A DNA stretch of 64,000 nt from Draconibacterium aestuarii (GCA_026671195.1 JAPOHD010000029.1:88342-152341); one strand, 5' to 3'. Shown: positions 8,001 to 17,710, numbered from the stretch's first letter. Program-made: numbers and translations. Notes: generated by a model from the sequence alone, not told the origin.

Positions 8001-11000
8001 GTGCCCTGACCCGACCTGTCCAGTTCCTGCTCAAATTTTAAAATCACATCCATCCCCGATTCTTTTGAACTCCCGCTTTGAAGCCGCAGAAACAGTTTAT
8101 CGTTTAATTCATACTCAAGCGTTATGGTTTCAGGAGTGATTTCATCACCATCCACCTCACCAAAACCGCGCTGGTAGATCACAAAAAGATCGTTGGTAAT
8201 GTATTTCCCGACCACAAAAGCGGCACTTTGCCAATTTTCGGTTGCAGTTACTTCAATCATATCAAGATTAAACTGCGATCCAATGGTTCGGCTCAACTGA
8301 GAAGTAACAAGGTTGGTTACAGCGTTTGACCCAACCGAGCCTAACAATCCATTTTGTGCACCGTAACCAATTTCATCGCTTGTGGCTCCAAATACCAGAA
8401 TAGATATTCCATCTGTTTCAGTAATCTCGTTTCCATCCAGAATAAAAGTAATATCGGGTTCCGAGAGTTCGCCTGCAACCATCATCTTGAGGTAACGTTT
8501 TTCCTTATCCCTTCCTCTATACACGTATTCGGTCTCAATGTTTAAAGTCGGATCCAGTTCTTCACCTCCCTGGAAAATTATTTGACTATCGGTTATATTC
8601 AGTTTTCGCCCATACAACACATAATACCCTCTTACAATATCTATATTCCCAAATAATTCAAAGTAGGGCCCGGTTTTCACTATTTCCAATTCTCCGTTCA
8701 GTTCAACCCGCATATCGTTACTTCTTATCCAGGTATTTTTAGGAATCTCAACAAATAATCTTCCCGTTAATTGTTCCGTAAATTTATTGGCCTGCTTTTT
8801 ATTTTTGTCTTTATTTACTTCTGTAATACGATTTAACAAAGTTGAATCACCTGGCGCTTCCAATGCCTCAACAAGCATTGGGATATCGTACTCAGCATCG
8901 GTTTTATCGTCCGACATTAGTGCAGGTAAAAATACATCGGAGCGGATTACTTTAATTTTTCCTCCAAACTCAGGATGCTGCTTACCTGTTTTAATAAAAG
9001 TATTGGCATCGATTAAAACTTCATAGTTTCGATGTTTTGTAATAAAAAACTTATTGGCATCGAGTTGTAACGACGAACTAGTAATGTTGCCTTTTATAAT
9101 TGTTGAGTCAAACGCTATTTCTCCGGCTACAGAAATCAATCCGTTATTTTGTTTTACCAAAAAGGTATCAACCCGAATCAGGTTACCATCGAATACGATG
9201 TTTGTACGAATATCGTCGTAGCTAATGCCCAGGTTATTACTAATATACTGCCCGTTGTCTACGTTCAAATTTCCATAAAAAAGCGGATTAGTAATCTCTC
9301 CACTGGCCTTAACCGCACCATTTAACACTCCTTTTATACTGTCGTCGGTAACAAACGATGTTACTATTTCTGAAATATCGAGCGAATTGACAACCATGTC
9401 GGCAGTAAAATTTTCGGGAGGAGTGTAAACAAATTTTAGCGAATCGAGATACGCCTTAAACGGAACATTCAAACGGGCAATAAACGAATCGCCCAGTTCG
9501 GGAATTTCCAACTGCGCAAATCCCGTTTGGTCTTTATATCCAAATTCTGATACCAGCGATGATACTGCGTACACTCCGTACTCCGGTTCTTGCAATTCAA
9601 GTATGCCTTTTACCTGCGGATCGGACGAAGTTCCTAAGATTGTAATGTCTCCGTTAAAGTATCCTTTTAAAGAATCCTTCTCATCAAAATAACGATTGAG
9701 TTGACTGAGGTCAAACTGACTGACTTCTACATGAAAATAATTGGAATCGGAACCGGATATCATTCCGTTTGCAGCCAACACAAAATCTTCCCGGTTTTTA
9801 TCTCTGATTCTTAGGTTTTCAATTTCCAATTTTTCACTTTCATAAAGACGTGACCTCATGGTGTCGGGCAAATAAAAATCAGACAAAACAGTTTTCACCT
9901 CAAATTTTGGAACTTCAATCGATAACGTATCTCCCGTAACGATTTGTGTTTTTAACAAAGCACTAAAATTGTCATCCCAAACCAGGGTTGCTGCAATGTC
10001 CATTTTATCCTCTGAATAGTAAAAGTCAACAACAGCAGAGTCCATCACAGAGGGCCCGGCTTTTACTTTATGAGCCGTGGTATTTACATTTACATGCAAC
10101 GAATCCTCCTCAACCGAAACCAAATAGTGGCCCTTTGCTGTTTCAATTTCCGAAGAGTAACCTTCGGCATTATAAATAGTTACATCACCACCAATTTTTA
10201 ATGTATTAACCGGCCCGTAAATTCTGGCAACCGTTGCTGCTGAATCAAATTTAACGGGCAATTCAACCAGTGATTTAATAACCTCCAACGATTTTATATC
10301 TGCATAAAGCAATGATTCAAGATAAAGGGAATCAAGCGAAAGAGTGCCCACGCCGAAAGCAACTGCACCCGGAGAATTTACGCTTAAAGAATCAATCGAT
10401 AACTCATTCTCTCTAATTTCGACATAAGCCTGCAAACTATCGAGCGGAAAATTATACACCGAACTATTCGTCAAATTCAGGTTTGCATTGGCAAAAATAG
10501 CATCGATATTAAAACCCTTTCCTTCAGCGTTTACAAATCCATTTATTGTCGTACCAATCAGTTGCGGGATAAATCTGGTTAAATTCACCTCTTCGCAAAG
10601 TAATTGAGCTTTATATTCAGGCAGTTTCTCCCAATTTGTTAAGTTCCCTTTAACCGCGACATCTCCAAAGTCCGATTTTAGGGAAATGTCAGCTACCACG
10701 CTGTCTCCCTCTACTATTCCAGACAGCATAAGCGTATCGATTAAAACACTGTTGTAAATCGAATTATCCAGGTGCCCCGAAACCCGGGTGCTTGTTTTAA
10801 AGTCCAAAAGATTCTTTCCTTCTGCCTGAATATTTCCGTTAATTACTCCCTGATGATCTTTACTTTCAATCCAATCGTTCACTTTAAAATTAGTGAATAC
10901 AACCGCTGATGAATAAGGGACAGGCGCCCTTTTGGCAAGAAGACCGGAAAGTGAATGAACCGATAATTCGGCCCAAACCGATTGATTGTTGTGGTTTAAT

Positions 11001-11863
11001 TTAGCCACGGCAGAAACCGAATCGTTGTGTGTAGTAAAATCAATTTTTACTAAAGGCGAACACAACAACCTAAAAGAAGGGACAAAAATTTCGAGATCGT
11101 TTTTATCGATCTTCCCTTCGCTAATGGTTCCCTTGCTGTTTTCTATCGATTGATACTCCCCATTAAAATCGATTGATGAACTGCCGGCGAGCAAAAGCAG
11201 ACTGTCTACCTGCATTCCATGCTGATTCATCTTATAAATTCCGCTCAGGTTTTTTAATTCAATGGTTGGATTTTCTGTATTCAGGCTAAAAGTATTCAAC
11301 TCTACCAGGGTTCGATCGCTACTGTATTCTCCACGCGCAATTAAATGAATAGCTGAAGTTTTTGAGGGAATAATTTCTGAAAATGCAGAAACGGTAACAC
11401 TTCCATCCTTTAAAATTATATTTTCAGCCTTTACTGTAAAATTAAATGCCCCTTTCTTCTCTGTTTTAGCTGCCGGTTTTTGTTTTACAAACGAATGAAT
11501 GTTCCAGCTGCCATCTGTTTCCTGTTTAAGAACTATTGCCGGTTTTTCAATAATTACCGAGTCTATGCTTATTATTTGTTTCAACAAAGGCAACAAGTGA
11601 TAGTTCAGCTTTACTTTCGAAAGCGAGGCAACTAAAGTGTCTTTGTCGGCAAGTTCAATGTCGGTAATAACTAATTCGTTGTACCAGTTTCCTTCAATTT
11701 TACCTATCTCAAAGTTTACATTCAGTTGATTCCCTACCAGCTTTACAATCTGTATTTTTGCCTTTTCTTTAAAGAAGGACGTTTGCGTAAGTAGCAGCAA
11801 AGAAATAAGCAGCAGAATAAATCCTGCAACAAAAATCAAGGTATATTTCCATATTTTGCTCAT
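7988..11863 (-). CDS. tamB: TamB/YtfN-family translocation and assembly (AsmA-like bridge) protein
   Basis: 1291 residues. A single N-terminal membrane anchor (about 6-27) is followed by a very long repetitive beta-rich periplasmic region and, at the C-terminus, the DUF490 domain with its usual pattern (LFGNIDIVRGYYVLYGRKLNI, then IIFQGGEELDPTLNIETEY). TamB proteins span the periplasm as hydrophobic grooves and help move phospholipids and/or assemble outer-membrane proteins. The start codon is 5 bases after the stop of the Omp85 gene, the standard tamA-tamB arrangement, implying a shared transcript and partnership. The length is in the normal range for the family. Confidence 0.92.
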   Translation of the reverse strand: MSKIWKYTLIFVAGFILLLISLLLLTQTSFFKEKAKIQIVKLVGNQLNVNFEIGKIEGNWYNELVITDIELADKDTLVASLSKVKLNYHLLPLLKQIISIDSVIIEKPAIVLKQETDGSWNIHSFVKQKPAAKTEKKGAFNFTVKAENIILKDGSVTVSAFSEIIPSKTSAIHLIARGEYSSDRTLVELNTFSLNTENPTIELKNLSGIYKMNQHGMQVDSLLLLAGSSSIDFNGEYQSIENSKGTISEGKIDKNDLEIFVPSFRLLCSPLVKIDFTTHNDSVSAVAKLNHNNQSVWAELSVHSLSGLLAKRAPVPYSSAVVFTNFKVNDWIESKDHQGVINGNIQAEGKNLLDFKTSTRVSGHLDNSIYNSVLIDTLMLSGIVEGDSVVADISLKSDFGDVAVKGNLTNWEKLPEYKAQLLCEEVNLTRFIPQLIGTTINGFVNAEGKGFNIDAIFANANLNLTNSSVYNFPLDSLQAYVEIRENELSIDSLSVNSPGAVAFGVGTLSLDSLYLESLLYADIKSLEVIKSLVELPVKFDSAATVARIYGPVNTLKIGGDVTIYNAEGYSSEIETAKGHYLVSVEEDSLHVNVNTTAHKVKAGPSVMDSAVVDFYYSEDKMDIAATLVWDDNFSALLKTQIVTGDTLSIEVPKFEVKTVLSDFYLPDTMRSRLYESEKLEIENLRIRDKNREDFVLAANGMISGSDSNYFHVEVSQFDLSQLNRYFDEKDSLKGYFNGDITILGTSSDPQVKGILELQEPEYGVYAVSSLVSEFGYKDQTGFAQLEIPELGDSFIARLNVPFKAYLDSLKFVYTPPENFTADMVVNSLDISEIVTSFVTDDSIKGVLNGAVKASGEITNPLFYGNLNVDNGQYISNNLGISYDDIRTNIVFDGNLIRVDTFLVKQNNGLISVAGEIAFDSTIIKGNITSSSLQLDANKFFITKHRNYEVLIDANTFIKTGKQHPEFGGKIKVIRSDVFLPALMSDDKTDAEYDIPMLVEALEAPGDSTLLNRITEVNKDKNKKQANKFTEQLTGRLFVEIPKNTWIRSNDMRVELNGELEIVKTGPYFELFGNIDIVRGYYVLYGRKLNITDSQIIFQGGEELDPTLNIETEYVYRGRDKEKRYLKMMVAGELSEPDITFILDGNEITETDGISILVFGATSDEIGYGAQNGLLGSVGSNAVTNLVTSQLSRTIGSQFNLDMIEVTATENWQSAAFVVGKYITNDLFVIYQRGFGEVDGDEITPETITLEYELNDKLFLRLQSGSSKESGMDVILKFEQELDRSGQGTKKE

Positions 11864-11868
11864 TCTTT

Positions 11869-13809
11869 TTAAAATGTATGACCGATGTTAAAATGAACCT
11901 GCCAGTTTTTTGCATCATCAAAAACAGGGCGGGCAAAATCGAGCCCGGCCGGCCCAATGGCGGTTTTTATTTTAAAACCGGCTCCGGCAGCATAATGCAA
12001 GTCGTTTATTCGATATGAAAATGATTTCGCCCACACATTTCCGGCATCAGCAAACAATGCCAGTTTCATTTTCCGGCCTACATCAAACCGAAATTCAACA
12101 CTCGATTCCAAAAGACTGTTTCCTCCAATGGGCGTTTCGTTTTCGTCGTGTGGCCCCAGGTTACTCCTCGACCATCCTCTTACCGAATGACTTCCACCCG
12201 CAAAAAATCGTTCTTCATAAGGAATAAACGTATTGTCATCGGTTCTTTTTATTCCTCCAATTTTTCCTTTTAAACCCAAAACCACTCCTCTTCTAATTCC
12301 TAAATATGTTTTAAACTCGCCCAATAATCTAAAAAACGGCATTTCACTACCCCAAATAATATCGTTGGTTTTTGTATTAAACGAAATGGCAAATCCCTGA
12401 ACAGGATCTAAAATGGGATCGGCATTGTTATAAATACCTCCAATTACAATGCCCCTTTTTTTATAATACGATTCCACTTCCTGCGAAGTATTACTTTCGG
12501 AAAAACCACTTGTATCAACGCTAACATCCTCAAAAATGATTCCGATTGAGGTATTTAATTCTTTCGAAAAATTCTGAAGGAAAGTAACATTATATCCCAC
12601 TTTGTCCAGCTTATATCCTGGCTCGTCCTGTTGCTGTGCAAACGGATGAAGCGTAAGCGTATTCATAGGAAACAGAAACGAAGGTTGCGAAAATTTTACA
12701 TACACATTGTACGGCTCCAGCCCCGAGTGTTTGGCATAAAAATTAAGCCGCCCGGTATTGGTAATAAAACTCAGGTACTGAAAATCAGTAAAAGCCCTGA
12801 GTTTATCTTCGCGCCCGTAACCTGCACCAAATCGGGCCGACCAACGCGGAGCTTCGTTAATAAGAATTTGCATGGGTAAGGTATCAACGGGTTGTTGTTC
12901 AATCTGCGTTTTTACAGATGCAACCCTGTAGTTTCCCTGGCTGTAAATGTTTTTCTGCGACTGGTCAATTTTCTTTTTCGACCATATTTCCCCTTCTTCG
13001 TAAGCCAACTGCCGAAGAATACTTTCAGTACGAATTCTACTGTTGCCAACCACGTTTGTCGGCCCAAAATAAGTCAATGGCCCGCGGTTGATATCCCAAT
13101 TCAGTTTTGTTGTATTCTTAACGGTATCCACATCTAATTTCGGATCCACAACCGCAAACGGATACCCTTCATCGTAAAAAACTTCGGCAATGGTGAGCCT
13201 GTCTTTCGAGATATCTTCATCGCGAAATATTTTTGATTCCGAAGCCTCAGATCGAAATAAGATATTCCTTTGCTCACCCGAACCAAGCACCTCACCTAAA
13301 CGATAAACAGAATCAACCTGATACGAAATGCCTGAAATAACAATTGGCTCGCCCTCTGTTACATACAATGTTAATTTTACTTTTTTATTTTTAGTGACAA
13401 CAACTCCGGGTTTCTCAAACCTTACATGATAGTAGCCCGCTTTTTGATAAAACACCTTTAGTCGTTTTATATCATCGTAGTAGAGTTTCGAATTGTAGGA
13501 AACCGGTTCTTTCCCCAATATTTTTTGTTTGAACCAATTGCTGGACTCAAGCGTAATTTCATCTTTCAAGCGGGAATTGGGAAAGTGTTTATTGCCACGA
13601 AATTTTACCTTTCGTACAACAACATTTTCCTGAGCCGAACTCAGAAGTGAAAAAAACATTAGAAACATGCAAAAAACTACGTACTTCAATACCTTATATT
13701 TTTGTTGAAAACCGTTAATAGATGTGGCATTTATAAAAAATAAAGATAGAAAAGAACTTTCGATATGTGCAACTGAAAACCATTCGTTTTTGCAAAAAAC
13801 CTCATTCAA
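11869..13809 (-). CDS. Omp85-family (TamA/BamA-like) outer-membrane assembly protein
   Basis: 646 residues as the longest frame. After a signal peptide ending SLLSSAQ it has POTRA domains (for example VVRKVKFRGNKHFPNSRLKDEI and a repeat near EDISKDRLTIAEVFYDEGYPF), then a 16-strand barrel with RFFAGGSHSVRGW (the conserved lid-loop RGW motif) and a C-terminal beta signal ending in Phe (WQVHFNIGHTF). The first 40 residues look unlike a signal sequence. An in-frame TTG at 13689 gives MKYVVFCMFLMFFSLLSSAQ, a much better export signal, so the real protein is probably 606 residues. Coupling with tamB points to a TamA-like role in outer-membrane assembly. Confidence 0.9.
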   Translation of the reverse strand: MNEVFCKNEWFSVAHIESSFLSLFFINATSINGFQQKYKVLKYVVFCMFLMFFSLLSSAQENVVVRKVKFRGNKHFPNSRLKDEITLESSNWFKQKILGKEPVSYNSKLYYDDIKRLKVFYQKAGYYHVRFEKPGVVVTKNKKVKLTLYVTEGEPIVISGISYQVDSVYRLGEVLGSGEQRNILFRSEASESKIFRDEDISKDRLTIAEVFYDEGYPFAVVDPKLDVDTVKNTTKLNWDINRGPLTYFGPTNVVGNSRIRTESILRQLAYEEGEIWSKKKIDQSQKNIYSQGNYRVASVKTQIEQQPVDTLPMQILINEAPRWSARFGAGYGREDKLRAFTDFQYLSFITNTGRLNFYAKHSGLEPYNVYVKFSQPSFLFPMNTLTLHPFAQQQDEPGYKLDKVGYNVTFLQNFSKELNTSIGIIFEDVSVDTSGFSESNTSQEVESYYKKRGIVIGGIYNNADPILDPVQGFAISFNTKTNDIIWGSEMPFFRLLGEFKTYLGIRRGVVLGLKGKIGGIKRTDDNTFIPYEERFFAGGSHSVRGWSRSNLGPHDENETPIGGNSLLESSVEFRFDVGRKMKLALFADAGNVWAKSFSYRINDLHYAAGAGFKIKTAIGPAGLDFARPVFDDAKNWQVHFNIGHTF

Positions 13810-14184
13810 TTAATCCTGAAAACCGACATTCTCCGGATCAAAATCTCCCGGTATTTTAGCAAATAGCTTAATGATCAGCACCATTTAGTCATCAAATGGC
13901 ACCATTTAGTGATTGATTGGTGCCAGTGGATCATTGATTGGTACCATTTGGTGAGTGATTGGTGCCTGTCAGTCATCAATTGGTACCATTTAGTTATTGA
14001 ATGGTTGCACCCGGTTCTGCAATCAACCTTATTGTTCCACTCTGTCGACAGCAGAAAAGAAACCTGCTCAGTTTTTACTGCACAATACTTTTTCAGAACA
14101 ACCCGAATCCCAACAATTCAAACGATTCTGTTTGAATAAATCGTTGCAAATCCTAACTTTAACACCAACTATAATCTAAACCAA
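13810..14184. other. 375-base intergenic region holding a tandem repeat
   Basis: Between the divergent Omp85 and GntP genes. Positions 13877-14023 are a degenerate 21-bp repeat, listed separately. The rest holds no convincing gene or TAnnTTTG promoter on either strand. A GTG-started frame of 76 codons across the repeat has no recognisable ribosome-binding site and is not called. Confidence 0.6.
13877..14023. repeat. Degenerate 21-bp tandem repeat, seven units
   Basis: Seven consecutive units of exactly 21 bases, the first six following the pattern GGTACCATTTAGTNATTGAT plus T, with unit starts at 13877, 13898, 13919, 13940, 13961, 13982 and 14003. The phase is kept without any indel although the bases vary, and the last unit is strongly diverged. 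Each unit starts with GGTACC, GGTGCC or GGCACC. Because 21 is a multiple of three, one forward frame reads as a heptapeptide repeat of the type IDWYHLV. Confidence 0.8.
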
Positions 14185-15543
14185 ATGAGTACACCCTTCC
14201 TGATCTTCATTGTTATTTCGGCTGTCGTTCTGCTTCTTTTTATGGTGTTGAAATTAAAAATAAGCGCCTTTATTGCACTGTTGATCACCGCAATTTACGT
14301 GGGAATAATTTCCGGAATGCCTCTAAAAGAAGTAACAACCGCCATACAGGACGGAATGGCAGGCACACTTGGTTTTGTAGCTACAGTAGTTGGGTTGGGG
14401 GCCATTTTCGGACAAATGCTGGAAAGCTCGGGCGGAGCAGAATCGCTGGCACACTACCTCATCAAAAAATTTGGAACCGACAAAGCTTCGTGGGCAATGG
14501 TAATTACCGGCTTTATTGTGGCGATCCCGGTTTTTCTCGATGTGGGATTTATTATTTTGGTTCCGATACTATACGCACTGGCACGAGACTCAAAACGTTC
14601 GCTGTTGTACTACGGAATTCCTCTTTTGGCCGGGCTGGCTGTAACCCACAGTTTTATTCCGCCAACACCGGGACCGGTTGCCGTGGCCAATATCATTAAT
14701 GTGCAACTGGGCTGGGTAATACTACTGGGAATAATTCTTGGTTTCCCAACCGCTATTATTGCCGGGCCTGTTTGGGGAAAATATATTTCAAAAAAAATAT
14801 ACATCGTTCCTCCCCTTGAATTTGACAAAACTTCGGAACAAACCTTCGACGAAAACAACCGACCATCGTTTCAACTGATCGCCCTCATCATTGCCATTCC
14901 CTTGTTTCTGATACTGTTGAACACGTTTACCGGGCTGGCCGTCGACCGCGAGTTGGTTTCACAATCGATTTGGACCGATACTTTTGAATTTATAGGGCAC
15001 CCGTTTTCGGCACTGATAATTGCCACACTTATTGCCACCTACTTTTTATGCATAAGGCGGGGAATGGACAAACAAAAGGTACTCGACTTATCGACAAAGG
15101 CACTTGGCCCTGCAGGAATAATTATTCTGATTACAGGTGCCGGTGGCGTTTTAAAAGAAATGCTGGTGGATAGCGGCATTGGAAAAATCATGGCCGAATC
15201 GATGGCCAATTCGGCCTTGCCTCCTATTTTACTGGCCTGGCTTTTGGCTGCCGTTGTTCGGGTTACGCAAGGTTCGGCTACCGTGGCCATGATTACGGCT
15301 GCCGGAATTATTGCCCCGGTATTAACCGAGTTTGATCTAAACGATCCGCAGCGTGCATTGGTAGTTTTGTCGATTGCATCGGGAGCAACTTTACTTTCGC
15401 ATGTTAACGACAGCGGCTTTTGGCTGGTAGGTAAATATTTTGGAATGACCGAAAAACAAACGCTGCAAACCTGGACCGTAATGGAATCGATAATTGCAAT
15501 TTGTGGTTTGGCATTTACTTTGTTGGCCAGTTTATTCTTCTAA
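14185..15543 (+). CDS. gntP: GntP-family gluconate:proton symporter
   Basis: 452-residue inner-membrane permease with about 12 hydrophobic segments. Family features include the early VLKLKISAFIALLITAIYVGI segment, VVGLGAIFGQMLESSGGAE, the loop HSFIPPTPGPVAVANII, QGSATVAMITAAG and the end section LSHVNDSGFWLVGKYFGM. Members (GntP, DsdX, IdnT) import gluconate, D-serine or related hydroxy acids with protons; the exact substrate cannot be read from sequence. It is followed 48 bases later by an acetyltransferase gene on the same strand. No gluconate kinase is near, so use of the name gntP refers to the family. Confidence 0.9.
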   Translation: MSTPFLIFIVISAVVLLLFMVLKLKISAFIALLITAIYVGIISGMPLKEVTTAIQDGMAGTLGFVATVVGLGAIFGQMLESSGGAESLAHYLIKKFGTDKASWAMVITGFIVAIPVFLDVGFIILVPILYALARDSKRSLLYYGIPLLAGLAVTHSFIPPTPGPVAVANIINVQLGWVILLGIILGFPTAIIAGPVWGKYISKKIYIVPPLEFDKTSEQTFDENNRPSFQLIALIIAIPLFLILLNTFTGLAVDRELVSQSIWTDTFEFIGHPFSALIIATLIATYFLCIRRGMDKQKVLDLSTKALGPAGIIILITGAGGVLKEMLVDSGIGKIMAESMANSALPPILLAWLLAAVVRVTQGSATVAMITAAGIIAPVLTEFDLNDPQRALVVLSIASGATLLSHVNDSGFWLVGKYFGMTEKQTLQTWTVMESIIAICGLAFTLLASLFF

Positions 15544-15591
15544 TTTTGCAGAAATCGTCGAGCGCATAGCGTAAGACGCAAAGCAAATCAG

Positions 15592-16038
15592 ATGAACTTC
15601 GTTTTCAAACATTTTTCAGAGTTAACAACAACAGAACTCTACGATATTCTTCAGCTTCGGGCCGAAATATTTGTGGTGGAACAGGATTGCGTGTACAACG
15701 ATTTGGATGACCTGGACAAAGATGCGACACACCAATTCCTGAAGAAAAACGGTAAAATTGTAGCCTACTCGCGCCTGTTAAAACCCGGCACACGTTTCCC
15801 CGATTATTCAATCGGTCGTGTTGTAATAAAAGAAACCGAACGCGGTACCGGGCTTGGCATCCAAATGATGGAAGAAGCAAAATCATTTATTTTAAACGAA
15901 TGGCAAGCCGTAAAAATTAAAATAAGTGCACAGAAATATCTGCGAAAGTTCTACGAAGATTTAGGTTTTAAAGTGGTTACAGAAGAATATCTGGAAGATG
16001 GCATTCCGCATTTTGGAATGTTGTTCGAAAGAAAATAG
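15592..16038 (+). CDS. elaA: ElaA-like GNAT N-acetyltransferase
   Basis: 148 residues, the usual length. The N-terminal section LYDILQLRAEIFVVEQDCVYNDLDDLDKDATH is the hallmark of the ElaA group, followed by the acetyl-CoA-binding motif IGRVVIKETERGTGLGIQMM (R/Q-x-x-G-x-G/A type). Its substrate is unknown. It lies downstream of the permease and directly upstream of a secreted-protein gene (stop to next ATG 23 bases), so the three may be transcribed together. Confidence 0.88.
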   Translation: MNFVFKHFSELTTTELYDILQLRAEIFVVEQDCVYNDLDDLDKDATHQFLKKNGKIVAYSRLLKPGTRFPDYSIGRVVIKETERGTGLGIQMMEEAKSFILNEWQAVKIKISAQKYLRKFYEDLGFKVVTEEYLEDGIPHFGMLFERK

Positions 16039-16061
16039 TATTGACTTTATCACAAATTCAC

Positions 16062-16799
16062 ATGCGCACAGTTTTTCTCATAACGTTTCTCATTCTTGCA
16101 ATTGCCGGTAAAGCCAGTGAAAAAGACAGCCTGGTAAACCGAATTTTCAATCTGGCCTATAATCAACAATACGAAGCGGCCGAAACACTTTTGCAGAAGA
16201 ATAAAACAAACATCGACGCACTCTATTTTGCTGTTCTGGAAATTGATATGAGCTACTGGAAAAATGTAACCGGAACCCACGACCCCAATTACAAGGCTTT
16301 TGAAAACACGTTAAGTTTGTACGAAACCGAATCTCCCGAAACCTTCAATCAAAAAGGAATTCAGCTCATTCAGCTATCCTACAAACTTCGATATGAATTA
16401 AAGCGTTTTAAGTTAATCGATGCCGTTTTTACACACAACAAAACCACAACACTTTTCGGTCAGTTAAAAACCGATTCTGAAATGCAAAACGTAGGCGATC
16501 CTGAACTTTTTCAACTTTACAATGCCATGTTTTTGTATTTTAGTAATTACCTAAAACCTTTTGGCGGGAAAAGTAAAAAAGAAAGCTGCAAACAGGCCTT
16601 GCAGGAAATAGAGAGTCTGGCCAATTCCGAAAATCTAGTCACTAAAACCATAGCAAGTTATTCATTGGGAAGAACGTATTTAAAATATGAAGATGCACCT
16701 GAAAAGGGAATTTCGTATTTTAGAATATTGGCAGAATTGTATCCGGGCAATAAAAAATTTCCGGAACTAATTGGTGAATGCGAAGAGAAACTCAAATAA
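16062..16799 (+). CDS. Secreted alpha-helical protein, paralogue 1, unknown function
   Basis: 245 residues from the ATG at 16062; a TTG-started extension of seven residues is less likely because it precedes the signal peptide. MRTVFLITFLILAIAGKAS is a signal sequence. The mature part is helical and resembles tetratricopeptide-like helical hairpins: NRIFNLAYNQQYEAAETLL, then a conserved SYKLRYELKRFKL, and near the end SYSLGRTYLKYEDAPEKGISYFRILAELYPGNKKF. The gene at 16962 encodes a clear paralogue. No enzyme motif is visible. Function unknown; a periplasmic protein-protein interaction role is only a guess. Confidence 0.75.
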   Translation: MRTVFLITFLILAIAGKASEKDSLVNRIFNLAYNQQYEAAETLLQKNKTNIDALYFAVLEIDMSYWKNVTGTHDPNYKAFENTLSLYETESPETFNQKGIQLIQLSYKLRYELKRFKLIDAVFTHNKTTTLFGQLKTDSEMQNVGDPELFQLYNAMFLYFSNYLKPFGGKSKKESCKQALQEIESLANSENLVTKTIASYSLGRTYLKYEDAPEKGISYFRILAELYPGNKKFPELIGECEEKLK

Positions 16800-16825
16800 A
16801 GAAAATTCTTGAAGTTGGCGTAATA

Positions 16826-16873
16826 CCCCTTGGCAGGGGAGAAAAAGCGGAACCCCGAGGCAAGGCCAAGGGG
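16826..16873. repeat. GC-rich inverted repeat between paralogous genes
   Basis: CCCCTTGGC (16826-16834) and GCCAAGGGG (16865-16873) are perfect complements, with further G/C runs inside (GGGG at 16836-16839, CCCC at 16853-16856). It is much richer in G+C than its surroundings and looks like a dispersed palindromic (REP/MITE-like) element. Confidence 0.55.
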
Positions 16874-16961
16874 AATTATTCAGATTAAAACATGTTAAAA
16901 AATTAATGGTAGCAAGTAGCTAAATTAAGAGAAACTCGTTTCTTTATATAAATTTATCGAG

Positions 16962-17702
16962 ATGACAATACGACTATTAATAATATCCACACTGCTACTT
17001 TCAGTTCATTTTTCTTTGCGGGCCAGTGACAACGACAGCATTGCCAATCGCGTGTTCACCTTAATTTACGACCAAAACCTGAATGAGGCTGAATCGACTT
17101 TAAAAGCCGGAAACAATCAACTCAACGATTTTTACAAGTTGTATTTAAATCTGGACTTACACTGGTGGAAGTATCGGACAACCTACTCGAAAGAGAATTC
17201 TGACAAACTGGACGAACTTATTCAGAAGTCAGTATTAAACGAAACCGGCACCTACGAAAAAAAAATGCGGCAAATAATTGTAAAATCATACCAATTGCGT
17301 TACGCAAAAAAGAAATTCAACCTATTTGGTATGCTTTCGGCCCGCTCCACAATCAGAGATCTGATTCGCGAAATCGAAAACGAAGAACCACCCTTTTCGG
17401 GCGACGAGCAAAAGTTATTTGAGACCTTTGTTATTATGTATCAATACATTGAAAACATTAACTTTTTCGCCAACGAAAAAAAATCGTCAGAACGTCTGAA
17501 AAAACTCAACCGAATGGAAAAATTTACGACAGAAGACAGTGTTATTCTAAATACTGTTGCTCATTTTTTCCTGGCGCGCATGTATCAAAAAATTGAAGGA
17601 GAGCCGGAAACAGGCTTAAGTCATTTTAAGATTTTAACAACACAATTCCCAACCAACAAAACATTTAACGAGTACCAGAAGGAATGCGAAGCAAAAATTT
17701 GA
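16962..17702 (+). CDS. Secreted alpha-helical protein, paralogue 2, unknown function
   Basis: 246 residues with signal peptide MTIRLLIISTLLLSVHFSLRA. It aligns along its whole length with the preceding gene product: SIANRVFTLIYDQNLNEAESTL against SLVNRIFNLAYNQQYEAAETLL, VKSYQLRYAKKKFNLF against LSYKLRYELKRFKLI, and LARMYQKIEGEPETGLSHFKIL against LGRTYLKYEDAPEKGISYFRIL. The two arose by tandem duplication and have diverged strongly in the middle. A GC-rich palindrome lies between them. It ends 8 bases before the stop of a convergent zinc-ribbon gene. No family name is recognised. Confidence 0.75.
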   Translation: MTIRLLIISTLLLSVHFSLRASDNDSIANRVFTLIYDQNLNEAESTLKAGNNQLNDFYKLYLNLDLHWWKYRTTYSKENSDKLDELIQKSVLNETGTYEKKMRQIIVKSYQLRYAKKKFNLFGMLSARSTIRDLIREIENEEPPFSGDEQKLFETFVIMYQYIENINFFANEKKSSERLKKLNRMEKFTTEDSVILNTVAHFFLARMYQKIEGEPETGLSHFKILTTQFPTNKTFNEYQKECEAKI

Positions 17703-17710
17703 ATCCTTTT

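Noticed and set aside
13909-14139. 76-codon frame of repeated heptapeptides across the 21-bp array
   Set aside because: Starts with GTG, has no ribosome-binding site, and coding is an automatic result of a 21-base unit without stop codons.
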